From NCBI GenBank assembly GCA_963838845.1, contig CAWISR010000002.1, forward strand, positions 992,001 to 1,056,000: a stretch of DNA of 64,000 nt. Direction: 5' to 3'. How positions within the stretch are numbered: the stretch's first letter is position 1; each line of letters opens with the position of its first letter. The notes beneath the pieces were generated by a model. That model was not told the DNA's origin. It did not search any database and saw only the letters and a program-made list of their open reading frames with translations. The stretch is from CAVRXQ01 sp963838845. GTDB taxonomy: Bacteria > Actinomycetota > Acidimicrobiia > Acidimicrobiales > Bog-793. Made by a program: the position numbers and the translations under genes. This document shows positions 51,519 through 60,253 of the stretch, piece by piece.

Positions 51519-53084
51519 ATGAGCGAAGCGACGGCGGAGGCGACCTTCGACGCCGGGCTCGTGCCGGCGAACGCCCGCCGGCGCAACCTGATCATCGGCG
51601 CCCTGATGCTGGCGCTGCTGCTCGCGGCACTCGACCAGACGATCGTCGCCACCGCGCTGCCGACGATCGTCGCCGATCTACACGGCGCGACGCACCTCTC
51701 CTGGGTGGTCACCGCCTACTTGTTATCGACGACGGCCTCGACTCCGTTGTGGGGAAAGCTCGGCGACCAGTACGGCCGGAAGTTCTTCTTCCAGCTCTCG
51801 ATCGTCATCTTCTTGATCGGGTCGATTCTGTCGGGCCTGAGCTCGTCGATGATCGAGCTGATCGCGTTCCGCGCGTTGCAGGGCCTCGGCGGCGGCGGGC
51901 TGTTCGTCGGCACGCAGGCGATCATCGGCGATGTCGTGCCGCCGCGTGAACGGGGCCGGTACCAGGGTGCCTTTGGCGCGGTCTTTGGTGCGGCGAGCAT
52001 CATCGGTCCGTTGCTCGGCGGACTGTTCGTCGACCAGCTCTCGTGGCGATGGATCTTCTACATCAATGTGCCGGTTGGCGCGGTCGCGCTCGTCGTCATC
52101 GCGGCGAACGTTCCGAGCGCGTTGACGCGCGTCCACCACGTCATCGACTACCTCGGAACACTGCTCATCGCGCTCTGCGCGACGAGCTTCGTGCTGCTCA
52201 CGAGTCTCGGTGGCACGACGTACGCCTGGGCCTCGACGCCGATCTACCTCTTCGGGATTGTCGGTGTCCTCCTCGCCGTCGCCTGGGCCGTCGTCGAGCA
52301 CCACGCAAAGGAGCCGGTGCTCCCGTTGCATCTCTTCTCGGTCCGCACCTTCGCTGTTTCCTCCGCGATGAGCTTCATCGTCGGCTTCGCGATGTTCGGC
52401 GGCATCGTCTTCTTGCCGCTGTTCCTCCAAGACGTGCGCGGACTGACCCCGACGATCTCCGGGTTGCGATTGCTCCCACTGATGGTCGGCCTTGTCGCGA
52501 CCTCGCTCGTGTCGGGGATCGCGATCTCGAGGACCGGCCGCTACCGCGCCTTCCCGATTCTCGGCTCGGTGCTCGTCACCTTCGGTTTGTTCCTGCTCTC
52601 CTTCCTTCGCATCGCCACGTCGACGCTCGTCATGTCGCTCGACATGCTCGTGCTCGGTCTCGGGATCGGGATGTTGCTGCAGGTCCTCGTCCTCGTCGCG
52701 CAGAACGCGGTGCCCTACGGCGAACTCGGCGTCGCGACGTCGGGGATCACGTTCTTCCGCACCATCGGCGCCGCGTTTGGCACGGCGATCTTCGGCGCGA
52801 TCTTCACCAACCTGTTCGACGCGAAGCTGAAGACCGCGCTGCACGGCACCAGGTTGCCGAGCGGCCTGACATCGTCGAACTTCTCGCCCGTCGCCTTGAG
52901 GGGACTCCCAGCGGTGGTGCGCACGCCGATCCTCCACTCGTATACGAGCTCGCTTGACACGGTCTTCCTCATCGCCGTGCCGGTCGCCGGAATCGCCTTC
53001 CTCCTCAGCTGGATGCTGCCCTGGGTGCGGCTGCGCGACACCGTCGCCACCACGACCGCGACCGCGACCGCGACCGCGGACTGA
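51519..53084 (+). CDS. MFS exporter, DHA2 (EmrB/QacA, 14-helix) family
   Basis: A 521-residue proton antiporter with 14 predicted membrane helices. The family A motif is WGKLGDQYGRKFFF; LDQTIVATALPTIVADL at helix 1 and GLGGGGLFVGTQAIIGDV are typical of EmrB/QacA drug exporters. The substrate is not known. The upstream frame is open, but ATG at 51519 gives the usual start. The C-terminus is a Thr-Ala repeat encoded by four ACCGCG units. Confidence 0.9.
   Translation: MSEATAEATFDAGLVPANARRRNLIIGALMLALLLAALDQTIVATALPTIVADLHGATHLSWVVTAYLLSTTASTPLWGKLGDQYGRKFFFQLSIVIFLIGSILSGLSSSMIELIAFRALQGLGGGGLFVGTQAIIGDVVPPRERGRYQGAFGAVFGAASIIGPLLGGLFVDQLSWRWIFYINVPVGAVALVVIAANVPSALTRVHHVIDYLGTLLIALCATSFVLLTSLGGTTYAWASTPIYLFGIVGVLLAVAWAVVEHHAKEPVLPLHLFSVRTFAVSSAMSFIVGFAMFGGIVFLPLFLQDVRGLTPTISGLRLLPLMVGLVATSLVSGIAISRTGRYRAFPILGSVLVTFGLFLLSFLRIATSTLVMSLDMLVLGLGIGMLLQVLVLVAQNAVPYGELGVATSGITFFRTIGAAFGTAIFGAIFTNLFDAKLKTALHGTRLPSGLTSSNFSPVALRGLPAVVRTPILHSYTSSLDTVFLIAVPVAGIAFLLSWMLPWVRLRDTVATTTATATATAD
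53055..53078 (+). repeat. ACCGCG hexamer repeated four times
   Basis: Four perfect ACCGCG units at the very end of the MFS exporter gene, encoding Thr-Ala pairs. Unit-number change would keep the frame. Confidence 0.8.
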
Positions 53085-53142
53085 GCGCCGTCACCGCCGC
53101 CGGCGACTTCTCCTCCAGCGAACCGACGAGGTAACAACGGTC

Positions 53143-54168
53143 GTGCGTCCATGGACCGAGGAACTCTTCGGCCGACTCGAAGAACGGGAGATCCACGCGC
53201 CGTCACTCGAGGGCAATCCCTTGGGCGACCCTGCGACGCGACCGATCAGCATCTACCTCCCCCCCGGCTACGAGGAGTCGGCCGAGCGCTACCCCGCGAT
53301 CTACGTCCTCCACGGCTTCGGCTCGTACGTAACTCGCTGGTCGAACCGACCGACGTACGTCGACCTGACGGCGAGAGAGCGGGTTGACACCGCCTTCCGC
53401 GACGGGGCACCCGGTTGCGTCGTCGTGTACGTCGACGCCTGGACCTCGGTCGGCGGGAGTCAGTACGTCGACTCGCCCGGCACGGGCCGGTACCACAGCT
53501 ACCTGACGACCGACGTCATCGCCTTCGTCGACCGCCAGTACCGCACACTGACGAGCCCCGCATCACGCGCCGTCCTCGGCCAGTCGAGCGGCGGCATCGG
53601 CGCGATCACGGCCGCGCTCTTGCGTCCGGATGTGTTCGGCGCCTTCGCGGCGCACGCGCCCGACGCCTGCTTCGACCTGACGTTGCGTGGAGATATCGCT
53701 CTCGCGCACCGTGCGCTACGCGACCTCTACGACTCGTCGTACGACGCGTTCTTCGAGGATTTCCGGACGCGTCGTGCGATGTCACGCCCGAGCGACGCTC
53801 CGCTCACCCTCGTCTGGGCGATGGCATCGTGCTATTCGACCGATCCCGACGGCACGGTGCGGGTTCCGTTCGACCTCTCGACCGGCGAGCTCGTCAATGA
53901 GATCTGGGAGCGATGGCTGGCCTGGGACCCGATCCGCCTCGTTCCCCGCCACGAAGACGCGATCCGCGGCATGCGGGGGATCTGGCTCGACGCGGGCCGC
54001 CGCGACGAGCATCTCCTCGACGTCGCCGCGGAGTTGGTGGCGAGGGCGATCGACGACGCCGGTCCCGAGGATTTCGCCTTCGAGCTCTACGAGGGAACTC
54101 ATCGCGACTATCAGCACCGCTTCGCGCTGTCGGTGCGCTATCTGGCCGAACGGCTCCAGCGCGCCTGA
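53143..54168 (+). CDS. Putative esterase (alpha/beta hydrolase, esterase D-like)
   Basis: A 341-residue alpha/beta hydrolase of the putative esterase family (PF00756). AIYVLHGFGS supplies the oxyanion region, and the nucleophile elbow is G-Q-S148-S-G. GTHRDYQHRF near the C-terminus provides the likely catalytic His. No signal peptide is seen. The start is GTG at 53143 with GAGGT upstream. It follows the MFS exporter by 58 bases and may be cotranscribed with it. Confidence 0.83.
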   Translation: MRPWTEELFGRLEEREIHAPSLEGNPLGDPATRPISIYLPPGYEESAERYPAIYVLHGFGSYVTRWSNRPTYVDLTARERVDTAFRDGAPGCVVVYVDAWTSVGGSQYVDSPGTGRYHSYLTTDVIAFVDRQYRTLTSPASRAVLGQSSGGIGAITAALLRPDVFGAFAAHAPDACFDLTLRGDIALAHRALRDLYDSSYDAFFEDFRTRRAMSRPSDAPLTLVWAMASCYSTDPDGTVRVPFDLSTGELVNEIWERWLAWDPIRLVPRHEDAIRGMRGIWLDAGRRDEHLLDVAAELVARAIDDAGPEDFAFELYEGTHRDYQHRFALSVRYLAERLQRA

Positions 54169-54188
54169 GTAATCGGAAGAACCCAGCC

Positions 54189-55727
54189 TCAGGAATCGTC
54201 GGCGCCGCGGGCGTCGAACGTGGCAATCAAGTGCCGGGCGGCGAGTGCCTCGTCGAGCCGGCGCACGGGCGTCGTCCGTGGCGCCTCGTGGGCGGGCTGT
54301 TCGCCGAAAGCGGCCGCCTGTGCGCGTGCCTCGTTCGCGATCGCGATCAGCGCGTCGGCGAGCGCGGCGACCGTCTCGGGGCTCTCGGTCTCGGTGGGCT
54401 CGATCATCATCGCCTCCTCGACGACGAGCGGGAAGTAGATCGTCGGGGCGTGGAAGCCGAATTCCAGCAGCCGCTTCGCGACGTCGAGCGTCCGCACGCC
54501 CGTCTCGTGCTTCAGCGAGGACGACGAGACGACGCATTCGTGCATCACCGGGCGGTCGTAGGGGAAGTCGTAGACACCGCGCAGGCGCTCCCTCAGCCAG
54601 TTCGCGTTCAGTACCGACGCCTGCGCGACGCGCTTCAATCCCTCCGCGCCGTTCAGCTTGATGTACGTCCAGGCGCGCAGCAGCACGAGCGCGTTGCCGT
54701 GCCAGGAGTGGATGCGTCCGATCGAGTGCTCCGGCGTCGCGTACCCGAAGCTCTCACCGGTGCGCACGGGACGCGGACCGGGGAGCAATTCGACGAGACG
54801 CGGCGCCACCGCGACCGGGCCGGCTCCCGGTCCGCCGCCGCCGTGGGGGGTGGCGAAGGTCTTGTGCAGGTTGAGGTGGACGATGTCGAAGCCCATGTCG
54901 CCCGGGCGGACAACGCCGAGGATCGGGTTCAGGTTGGCGCCGTCGTAGTAGAGGAGCCCGCCGGCGTCGTGGACCATCTCGGCGATCTCGACGATGTCTT
55001 CTTCGAACAGGCCGAGGGTGTTCGGGTTCGTGAGCATGATTCCCGCGACGTCGGGACCGAGCTTTTCTCGCAGTTGGTCACGATCGACGAGACCGCGCGC
55101 ATCGGCGCCGACCGTCGACACCGCGTACCCACCGAGCGTCACCGACGCCGGATTTGTGCCGTGCGCGGAGTCCGGGATGATCACCCGCGTGCGTTCGTCG
55201 TTGCGCCGCGCGTGGTACGCGCGCATCAGCAGCAGGCCGGTGAGCTCGCCGGCCGCGCCGGCCGCCGGCTGCAGCGTCGCCGCCGCCATGCCGGTCACCT
55301 CGCAGAGCGCCTCCTCCAACTCGACGAGGATCTGGAGCCACCCTTGCGACGCCGACGGCGGGGTCGCCGGGTGGACGTTACGAAAGCGCGGCAGCGCGGC
55401 GACCTCGTCGCAGGCCTTCGGGTTGTACTTCATCGTGCACGAGCCGAGCGGGTAGGCGCCGAGGTCGACCGAGTACTGCCGGTGCGAAAGCCGCGTGTAG
55501 TGCGCAACGAGGTCACGCTCGGCGACGTCGGGGAGGGCGACGAGCTCTGGGCGCCGGTGCGCGGCGGGAATGAGCTCGTCGACGCCCCACTTCGGGATCT
55601 CGGTCGTCCGCAGCGAATAGGCGCTTCGACCCGGCGCCGAGATCTCGAAGATCGTCGGCTCCGTCTCGCGCCCCATCAACGGCGCGGAGGCGGCGCGTCC
55701 TCCGGGGCTTCGCGTCGGGGCGCTCAT
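54189..55727 (-). CDS. gcvPB: Glycine dehydrogenase (decarboxylating) subunit 2
   Basis: PLP subunit of the glycine cleavage P-protein, decarboxylating glycine and passing the aminomethyl group to lipoyl-GcvH. The 512-residue protein has the PLP lysine at 289 in NLHKTFATPHGGGGPGAGP and the family motif SCTMKYNP. ATG at 55727 overlaps the gcvPA stop as ATGA, so the two subunits are coupled. A longer frame continues antisense-free upstream but inside gcvPA. It is last in the gcv operon. Confidence 0.95.
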   Translation of the reverse strand: MSAPTRSPGGRAASAPLMGRETEPTIFEISAPGRSAYSLRTTEIPKWGVDELIPAAHRRPELVALPDVAERDLVAHYTRLSHRQYSVDLGAYPLGSCTMKYNPKACDEVAALPRFRNVHPATPPSASQGWLQILVELEEALCEVTGMAAATLQPAAGAAGELTGLLLMRAYHARRNDERTRVIIPDSAHGTNPASVTLGGYAVSTVGADARGLVDRDQLREKLGPDVAGIMLTNPNTLGLFEEDIVEIAEMVHDAGGLLYYDGANLNPILGVVRPGDMGFDIVHLNLHKTFATPHGGGGPGAGPVAVAPRLVELLPGPRPVRTGESFGYATPEHSIGRIHSWHGNALVLLRAWTYIKLNGAEGLKRVAQASVLNANWLRERLRGVYDFPYDRPVMHECVVSSSSLKHETGVRTLDVAKRLLEFGFHAPTIYFPLVVEEAMMIEPTETESPETVAALADALIAIANEARAQAAAFGEQPAHEAPRTTPVRRLDEALAARHLIATFDARGADDS

Positions 55728-57067
55728 CGAATCGCCTTGGAGAACGCGGCCGCGAAGCCGTCGATCTCGGACTTCGTCCGCCGCTCGGTGACGGCGACGA
55801 GCAGCGCGCCGTCGAGATCGCTGCCCTCGAAGCCCTCGCGTAAGGCGATCCCGGCGAGGTACCCCTCGTCCAAAAGCCGCTCGATGACGACCTCCGCGTC
55901 GAGTGGCGTACGGATCGCGAATTCGCGCACGAACGGTGCTCGTGCGGCCGGTTCGACACCGTCGATCGCGACGAGCGACTCGTGGCAATACCGCGTTCCC
56001 CGCGCGGAGTTCAGCGCGACCTCGCGCAGGCCGTCCGTGCCGAGCCAGCCGAGTTGGATCGCGGCGGTCACCGCCATCAAGGTCTGGTTCGTGCAGACAT
56101 TCGACGACGCCTTCTCGCGGCGGATGTCCTGTTCCCTCGCACGCAGCGTCGTGACATAGGCGCGCCGCCCGTCGACGTCTACCGTCTCGCCGACGAGCCG
56201 GCCGGGAAGCCGCCGCACGTGACTCTGCTTGCAGGAAAAGAGCCCGAGGTACGGACCGCCGAATCCGAGCGGGCTGCCGAGCGCCTGACCCTCGCCGACG
56301 ACGACGTCGGCACCGTGCGCGCCGGGGCTCAAGACGAGCGACGCGACGATCGGGTCCTGAGAGACGATCAACAGGGCGCCGGTGCGGCGCGCAGCAGCCG
56401 CCGCCGCGTCGAGATCCTCGAGCACGCCGAGGTAGTTCGGGTAGCCGACGACGACCGCGCCGGCGGGCTCGTCGGAGACGGCGCCGAAGTCGGTCATCCC
56501 GTCGCGCAACGCAACGATCTCGACGTCGTGGCGGGTGCCCTTGGCGAACGTCCGCAGCACCGCGAGCCAACGCGGGTTCACGCCCTGCGAGCACACGACG
56601 CGCTGGTTGTCCGTCTGCGCGACGGCGAGGTTCGCCGCCTCGACGAGCGCCGCGGCGCCGTCATAGAGCGAGGCGTTGGCGATCTCGAGGCCGGCGAGGC
56701 GGGAGACCATCGTCTGGTACTCAAAAAGCGCCTGCAGCACGCCCTGGGCCACCTCCGGCTGGTACGGCGTGTAGGCGGTGACGAACTCCGAGCGGCCGGC
56801 GAGGGCGCGCACGACGGCCGGGACCTCGTGGTCGTAGGCGCCGCCGCCGGCGAAGCACACCGCGCCGGCGCCGGCCGCCGCGTTTCTCGCGCCGATCACG
56901 GCGAGCGTCTCGACCACGTCGGCCTCGCTCATCGCAGCGGGCAGGTCGAGTCCGGCGTGGCGGATCGCGGCGGGCACGACGGCGTACAGCTCGTCGAGGC
57001 CGGAGAGCCCGAGGAAGCCGAGCATCGCCGCCACGTCGGCGTCGGTGTGGGGGACGAAACCGGCCAT
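55724..57067 (-). CDS. gcvPA: Glycine dehydrogenase (decarboxylating) subunit 1
   Basis: Non-catalytic-lysine subunit of the split P-protein. The 447-residue protein shows FVPHTDADVAAMLGFLGL, then AYTPYQPEVAQGVLQALFEYQT and DGAAALVEAANLA, typical of GcvPA. ATG at 57067 is chosen because AGGAAGG lies before it; the frame has another ATG two codons upstream. It lies 19 bases after gcvT and overlaps gcvPB by four bases. A split P-protein differs from the single GcvP chain of mycobacteria. Confidence 0.95.
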   Translation of the reverse strand: MAGFVPHTDADVAAMLGFLGLSGLDELYAVVPAAIRHAGLDLPAAMSEADVVETLAVIGARNAAAGAGAVCFAGGGAYDHEVPAVVRALAGRSEFVTAYTPYQPEVAQGVLQALFEYQTMVSRLAGLEIANASLYDGAAALVEAANLAVAQTDNQRVVCSQGVNPRWLAVLRTFAKGTRHDVEIVALRDGMTDFGAVSDEPAGAVVVGYPNYLGVLEDLDAAAAAARRTGALLIVSQDPIVASLVLSPGAHGADVVVGEGQALGSPLGFGGPYLGLFSCKQSHVRRLPGRLVGETVDVDGRRAYVTTLRAREQDIRREKASSNVCTNQTLMAVTAAIQLGWLGTDGLREVALNSARGTRYCHESLVAIDGVEPAARAPFVREFAIRTPLDAEVVIERLLDEGYLAGIALREGFEGSDLDGALLVAVTERRTKSEIDGFAAAFSKAIR

Positions 57068-57086
57068 CAACACCTTCCTAGCGCGA

Positions 57087-58160
57087 TCACCGGACCATCC
57101 CGGTGAGCTTCTGGAACGGCGGCTTCACGACCTCGGACGGCTCGGTTGCGCCCCGGACGTCGATCTCGACCGCGGCGCCCTGTTCGATCGCCGGCGGCAA
57201 GAACGCGAGCGCGATGCCCCGCGCCAGAACCGGGGAGTAGTTCCCGGAGGTGACGACGCCCTCTCCGAGGTCGCTCCGGCAGCGATCGCCGGCGCGCGGC
57301 GGACGGCGGCTGTGGGCGAGGAGGCCCCGCAGCCGACGCGCGACGCCGCGGGCGCGCTCGGCCTCGAGCGCCGTCTTGCCGCGGAACTCCGCCTTGTCCC
57401 AGCCGACGACCCAGGAGAGCCCCGCCTGCAGCGGCGTGATCCCCGGACCGAGCTCGTGACCGTGCAACGGCAGACCGGCCTCGAGGCGCAAGGTGTCGCG
57501 GGCGCCGAGGCCGGCCGGGATGGCGCCGGCGGCGAGCACCGCCTCGAAGAACTCCCCCGCCGCCTCGGCGGGCACGGCACACTCCACCCCGTCTTCGCCG
57601 GTGTAGCCCGTCCCGGCGACGGTGCACGGCGCTCCGGCGAACGAGAAGGAGGCAACGTGGAAGTGACCGACTTGCGCGGCGGCGGGATCGACCTTGGCGA
57701 GTGTCGCCCGAGCCTCGGGACCTTGGATCGCGATCACCGCGCGACCACTCGTCGTGTCCTCGCCGCCGATCGCTTCGCGCACGCGGCTCGTATTCGACGC
57801 GTTCGGCATCACATCGAACACGCCGTCCGCGAGCCACCAGATGATGCAGTCGTCGAGCACCGACGCCTCGTCGTCGAGCAGGTGTGTGTACTGCGCGCGT
57901 CCAGGCTCGACCTTGCGGAGATCGTTCGTGAACGCCGCCTGCAACGCGTCGAACGCCTGCCGTCCCTCGACGCGCACCGTGCCCAGGTGACTGACGTCGA
58001 AAGCCACGGCGGCACGCCGACAGGCGAGGTGCTCGGCAATCGTCCCCGTCGGATACTGCAGCGGCATCTCCCAGCCGCCGAACTCGACGAGCTTGGCGCC
58101 AAGTGCTTCGTGCTCGCGCCGAAGCGGGCTCTGTTTTAGGTCGGTGCGGGCAGCGCTTAT
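57087..58160 (-). CDS. gcvT: Aminomethyltransferase (glycine cleavage T-protein), start uncertain
   Basis: Moves the aminomethyl carbon to tetrahydrofolate and releases ammonia. The frame gives about 357 residues. EFGGWEMPLQYPTGTIAEHLACR and YTGEDGVECAVPAE are typical T-protein patterns, and GLGARDTLRLEAGLPLHGHEL is the substrate-site motif. No ATG, GTG or TTG occurs in frame near the expected N-terminus. The only start-like codon there is ATA at 58160, forming ATAA with the stop TAA of the preceding gene. A frameshift near the start is the alternative. Confidence 0.88.
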   Translation of the reverse strand: MSAARTDLKQSPLRREHEALGAKLVEFGGWEMPLQYPTGTIAEHLACRRAAVAFDVSHLGTVRVEGRQAFDALQAAFTNDLRKVEPGRAQYTHLLDDEASVLDDCIIWWLADGVFDVMPNASNTSRVREAIGGEDTTSGRAVIAIQGPEARATLAKVDPAAAQVGHFHVASFSFAGAPCTVAGTGYTGEDGVECAVPAEAAGEFFEAVLAAGAIPAGLGARDTLRLEAGLPLHGHELGPGITPLQAGLSWVVGWDKAEFRGKTALEAERARGVARRLRGLLAHSRRPPRAGDRCRSDLGEGVVTSGNYSPVLARGIALAFLPPAIEQGAAVEIDVRGATEPSEVVKPPFQKLTGMVR

Positions 58161-58531
58161 CCGGCCATGGTAGACGGGGGGCGCGCAGATCGGGCGGGCT
58201 CGAAGCCGCCGATCAGCGCCTTCAGCTCCAAGCTCGCGCAGTCTCGGCGGTAGAGGATGCGGATGTTCAGCTCGGGGTGCAGCTCGCAGAGACGGCGCAG
58301 CTTCGCGTTCTTTTTCGTCACGAGCCGCTGGCGCAACGTCGTCAGCTCCAAGAACAGATCGTGCTCGGGAAGGTAGAAGTCGGGGCGGAACCCCGAGACC
58401 GGTCGGCCCTCGGCGTCCCAGTCGAGTGTGAACTCGACGGGCTCGTACTCCCAGGCGATGCCGTAGAAGTCGAGCATCTCGGCCAAGAGACGCTCCGACG
58501 CGTGCGCGAAGCGCACCGGGCGGGAGCGCAC
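58157..58531 (-). CDS. Putative PD-(D/E)XK-fold nuclease-like protein
   Basis: A 124-residue protein with a predicted restriction-endonuclease-like core: FRPDFYLPEHDLFLEL (PD...ExT) followed by TTLRQRLVTKKNAKLRRL and a strand NIRILYRRD. This resembles DUF559-type or related PD-(D/E)XK proteins, though the last Lys of the motif is uncertain. It starts GTG 14 bases after merR and its TAA overlaps the putative gcvT start, so it is coupled to gcvT. Its role in the glycine cleavage operon is unknown. Confidence 0.6.
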   Translation of the reverse strand: MRSRPVRFAHASERLLAEMLDFYGIAWEYEPVEFTLDWDAEGRPVSGFRPDFYLPEHDLFLELTTLRQRLVTKKNAKLRRLCELHPELNIRILYRRDCASLELKALIGGFEPARSARPPSTMAG

Positions 58532-58545
58532 CGGGCGTTCGATGA

Positions 58546-59043
58546 CTACCGCGACCCTTGCACGCTCGTCGGGCCGCGCCGCGAGCCCGGCGTCTCCCCT
58601 TCGGTGGGGGCGTCCTCACGCGCCTCGTCGATCACGTGGATCGCGGCGTCGACCTCACCGACGACCCCAGCCAGCGGCACGATGTTGAAGACACCCTGGC
58701 CGCCTTTCAAAAGGTCGATGATCTCTTCGCCGGATCGGGTGAGCACGGTCCCCTCGGCACCGATGACGAGGTTTGCCGTCGCCAGGTCGCCACCGGACTC
58801 GCGTACGCACTCGATCGCCCGCCGGGTGTGCTGGAGGTTCACGCCGGCGTCCAAGAGGCGCTTGATGACCTTCAGTTCCAAGACGTCCCGGTAGGAGTAG
58901 AGGCGCTGGGTGCCCGACCCCTTCGCGTCGGCGAGCGACGGCCGCAGGAGCCCAGTCCGCGCCCAGTAGTCGAGCTGGCGGTACGTGATGCCGACGATCT
59001 TGCAGACCCTCGGGCCCCGGTACCCAGCTTCCTCGTTCGCCAT
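58546..59043 (-). CDS. MerR-family transcriptional regulator
   Basis: A 165-residue regulator with an N-terminal MerR winged helix: RVCKIVGITYRQLDYWARTG and RLYSYRDVLELKVIKRLLDAG. The C-terminal half (ESGGDLATANLVIGAEGTVLTRSGEEIIDLLKGGQGV) is a putative effector domain, not a metal-binding loop. The pattern is close to the second MerR-type gene near gcvB in mycobacteria (Rv1830). ATG at 59043 with GAGGAGG is chosen. First gene of the operon with the nuclease-like gene, gcvT, gcvPA and gcvPB. Confidence 0.88.
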   Translation of the reverse strand: MANEEAGYRGPRVCKIVGITYRQLDYWARTGLLRPSLADAKGSGTQRLYSYRDVLELKVIKRLLDAGVNLQHTRRAIECVRESGGDLATANLVIGAEGTVLTRSGEEIIDLLKGGQGVFNIVPLAGVVGEVDAAIHVIDEAREDAPTEGETPGSRRGPTSVQGSR

Positions 59044-59074
59044 CCGGCCTCCTCGGCGACCCGCCCGCAGCCCG

Positions 59075-59104
59075 ATCACAGGCGCGTAACTACGCGGGTG
59101 TGAT
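59075..59104. promoter_or_regulatory. Nested palindrome downstream of gcv operon promoter
   Basis: Outer arms ATCACA (59075-59080) and TGTGAT (59099-59104) enclose CGCGTA (59083-59088) and TACGCG (59091-59096). Symmetrical GG gaps separate the arms. It sits just downstream of the -10 of the merR-gcv operon, over the expected transcription start, so it could be an operator or a leader hairpin. Confidence 0.55.
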
Positions 59105-59105
59105 G

Positions 59106-59134
59106 AGGCTACGGCGGCGGAGACGGGCGGTCAA
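59106..59134 (-). promoter_or_regulatory. Promoter of the merR-gcv operon
   Basis: On the minus strand, TTGACC (59134-59129) and TAGCCT (59111-59106) are separated by exactly 17 bases. Transcription should start near 59099, about 55 bases upstream of merR, inside the nested palindrome. Confidence 0.6.
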
Positions 59135-59157
59135 CGACCGACCCGCATCAGCCGAGG

Positions 59158-59649
59158 TCAGGGAGTGAAATCCTCGGGACGGACGTGGTCGAGGAACTCC
59201 CGGAACTCGCCGACGAGCTCTTCTGGCGACTCCTCGTCCTCGTCGTCGCCCTCGTCCAAGACGATGCCGGCCTGGTCCATCAGCTCGTCGCTGACGTAGA
59301 GCGGCGAATGCGTGCGGGCGGCGAGCGCGATCGCGTCCGAAGGGCGGGAGGACAACTCGACCGTGCGGCCCTGGTAGTCGAGGTGGATCTCGGCGAAGTA
59401 CGTCGCGTCTCGCACCTCGGTGACAACGACGCGCTCGACGTGCGCGCCGAGCGCCTCGCAGAGATCCTTCATGAGGTCGTGGGTCATCGGGCGCTGCACT
59501 TCGACGCCTTGCAGCGCGAACGCGATCGCCGTCGCCTCCGGCGCACCGATGAAGATCGGCAGCGAGCGGTCGCCTTCGAGTTCTTGCAGCAGCACCACCG
59601 GCGTGTTCGACTGCCTGTCGACCCGCACGGCCGTCAGGATCACCTCCAT
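59158..59649 (-). CDS. Bifunctional nuclease family protein (DUF151)
   Basis: A 163-residue protein of the DUF151/BFN family: MEVILTAVRVDRQSNTPVVL, then GAPEATAIAFALQGVEVQRPMT and PSDAIALAARTHSPLYVS. Relatives include mycobacterial Rv1829 next to garA. A nuclease role has been proposed for plant members and is not proven in bacteria. The C-terminus is acidic. ATG at 59649 gives the family start; the upstream frame lies inside hpt. It is downstream of hpt by 10 bases. Confidence 0.87.
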   Translation of the reverse strand: MEVILTAVRVDRQSNTPVVLLQELEGDRSLPIFIGAPEATAIAFALQGVEVQRPMTHDLMKDLCEALGAHVERVVVTEVRDATYFAEIHLDYQGRTVELSSRPSDAIALAARTHSPLYVSDELMDQAGIVLDEGDDEDEESPEELVGEFREFLDHVRPEDFTP

Positions 59650-59659
59650 CAGGCTCAAA

Positions 59660-60253
59660 TTAGCCCCGGTCGGGCTCAACAGGAACGGCGGTTTTCTCTC
59701 CGTAGAGTGCCCGCTCGACGCCCGCACGGTCGGCGGCGAGCGCGCCGGGATCGACGGGCACGATCGCGCGCACGTTGCGATACCGCTCGGCGTAATCCAG
59801 GCCATAGCCGACGAGGAAGTCGTCGTCGACCGGTAGCCCCAAATAGTGCAACGGGACGGGGATGATCCGGCGCCCCGGTCGATCCAAAAGCGCGCAGACC
59901 TCGACGGTGCGCGCCCCGCGAGCGCGCACGAGATCGACGACGTACCCGATCGAAAGCCCCGTGTCGATGATGTCGGCGACGATGACGACGTCCTTCCCCG
60001 TGACGTCGTGGCTCAGATCCTTCAAGACGCGAACGCGGCGCTCCCCCGGCGTGTACGACGACAGCGCGAAGAAGTCGACCTCGCAAGGCACGCTGAGCGC
60101 CCGGATCAGATCAGCGCAGAAAAAGACGCTCCCTTTCAGCAAACCCACGAGCATCACGCCATCTGCGTGGTCGGCGTCGATCTCGCCGGCGAGTCGATCA
60201 ACGATTCGCGCGATCTCCTCGGCCGACAGCAGGGCCGTCGGCCGCGTGCTCAT
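59660..60253 (-). CDS. hpt: Hypoxanthine phosphoribosyltransferase
   Basis: Converts hypoxanthine or guanine plus PRPP to IMP or GMP. The 197-residue protein has GLLKGSVFF, FFALSSYTPGERRVRVLKDL and the PRPP loop IVADIIDTGLSIG (91-103), where the usual Glu-Asp pair is Ala-Asp. VDDDFLVGYGLDYAERYRN is the base-binding region. ATG at 60253 overlaps the upstream MerR-type gene by ATGA. Its placement among regulators and garA is not the usual one next to tilS or ftsH. Confidence 0.92.
   Translation of the reverse strand: MSTRPTALLSAEEIARIVDRLAGEIDADHADGVMLVGLLKGSVFFCADLIRALSVPCEVDFFALSSYTPGERRVRVLKDLSHDVTGKDVVIVADIIDTGLSIGYVVDLVRARGARTVEVCALLDRPGRRIIPVPLHYLGLPVDDDFLVGYGLDYAERYRNVRAIVPVDPGALAADRAGVERALYGEKTAVPVEPDRG

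Noticed and set aside
53913..56159. 748-codon open frame antisense to gcvPB and gcvPA
   Set aside because: Composition and position show it is a shadow of the gcv genes.
59044..59157. Glycine riboswitch before the gcv operon
   Set aside because: The expected conserved glycine aptamer core is absent; only a palindrome is present.
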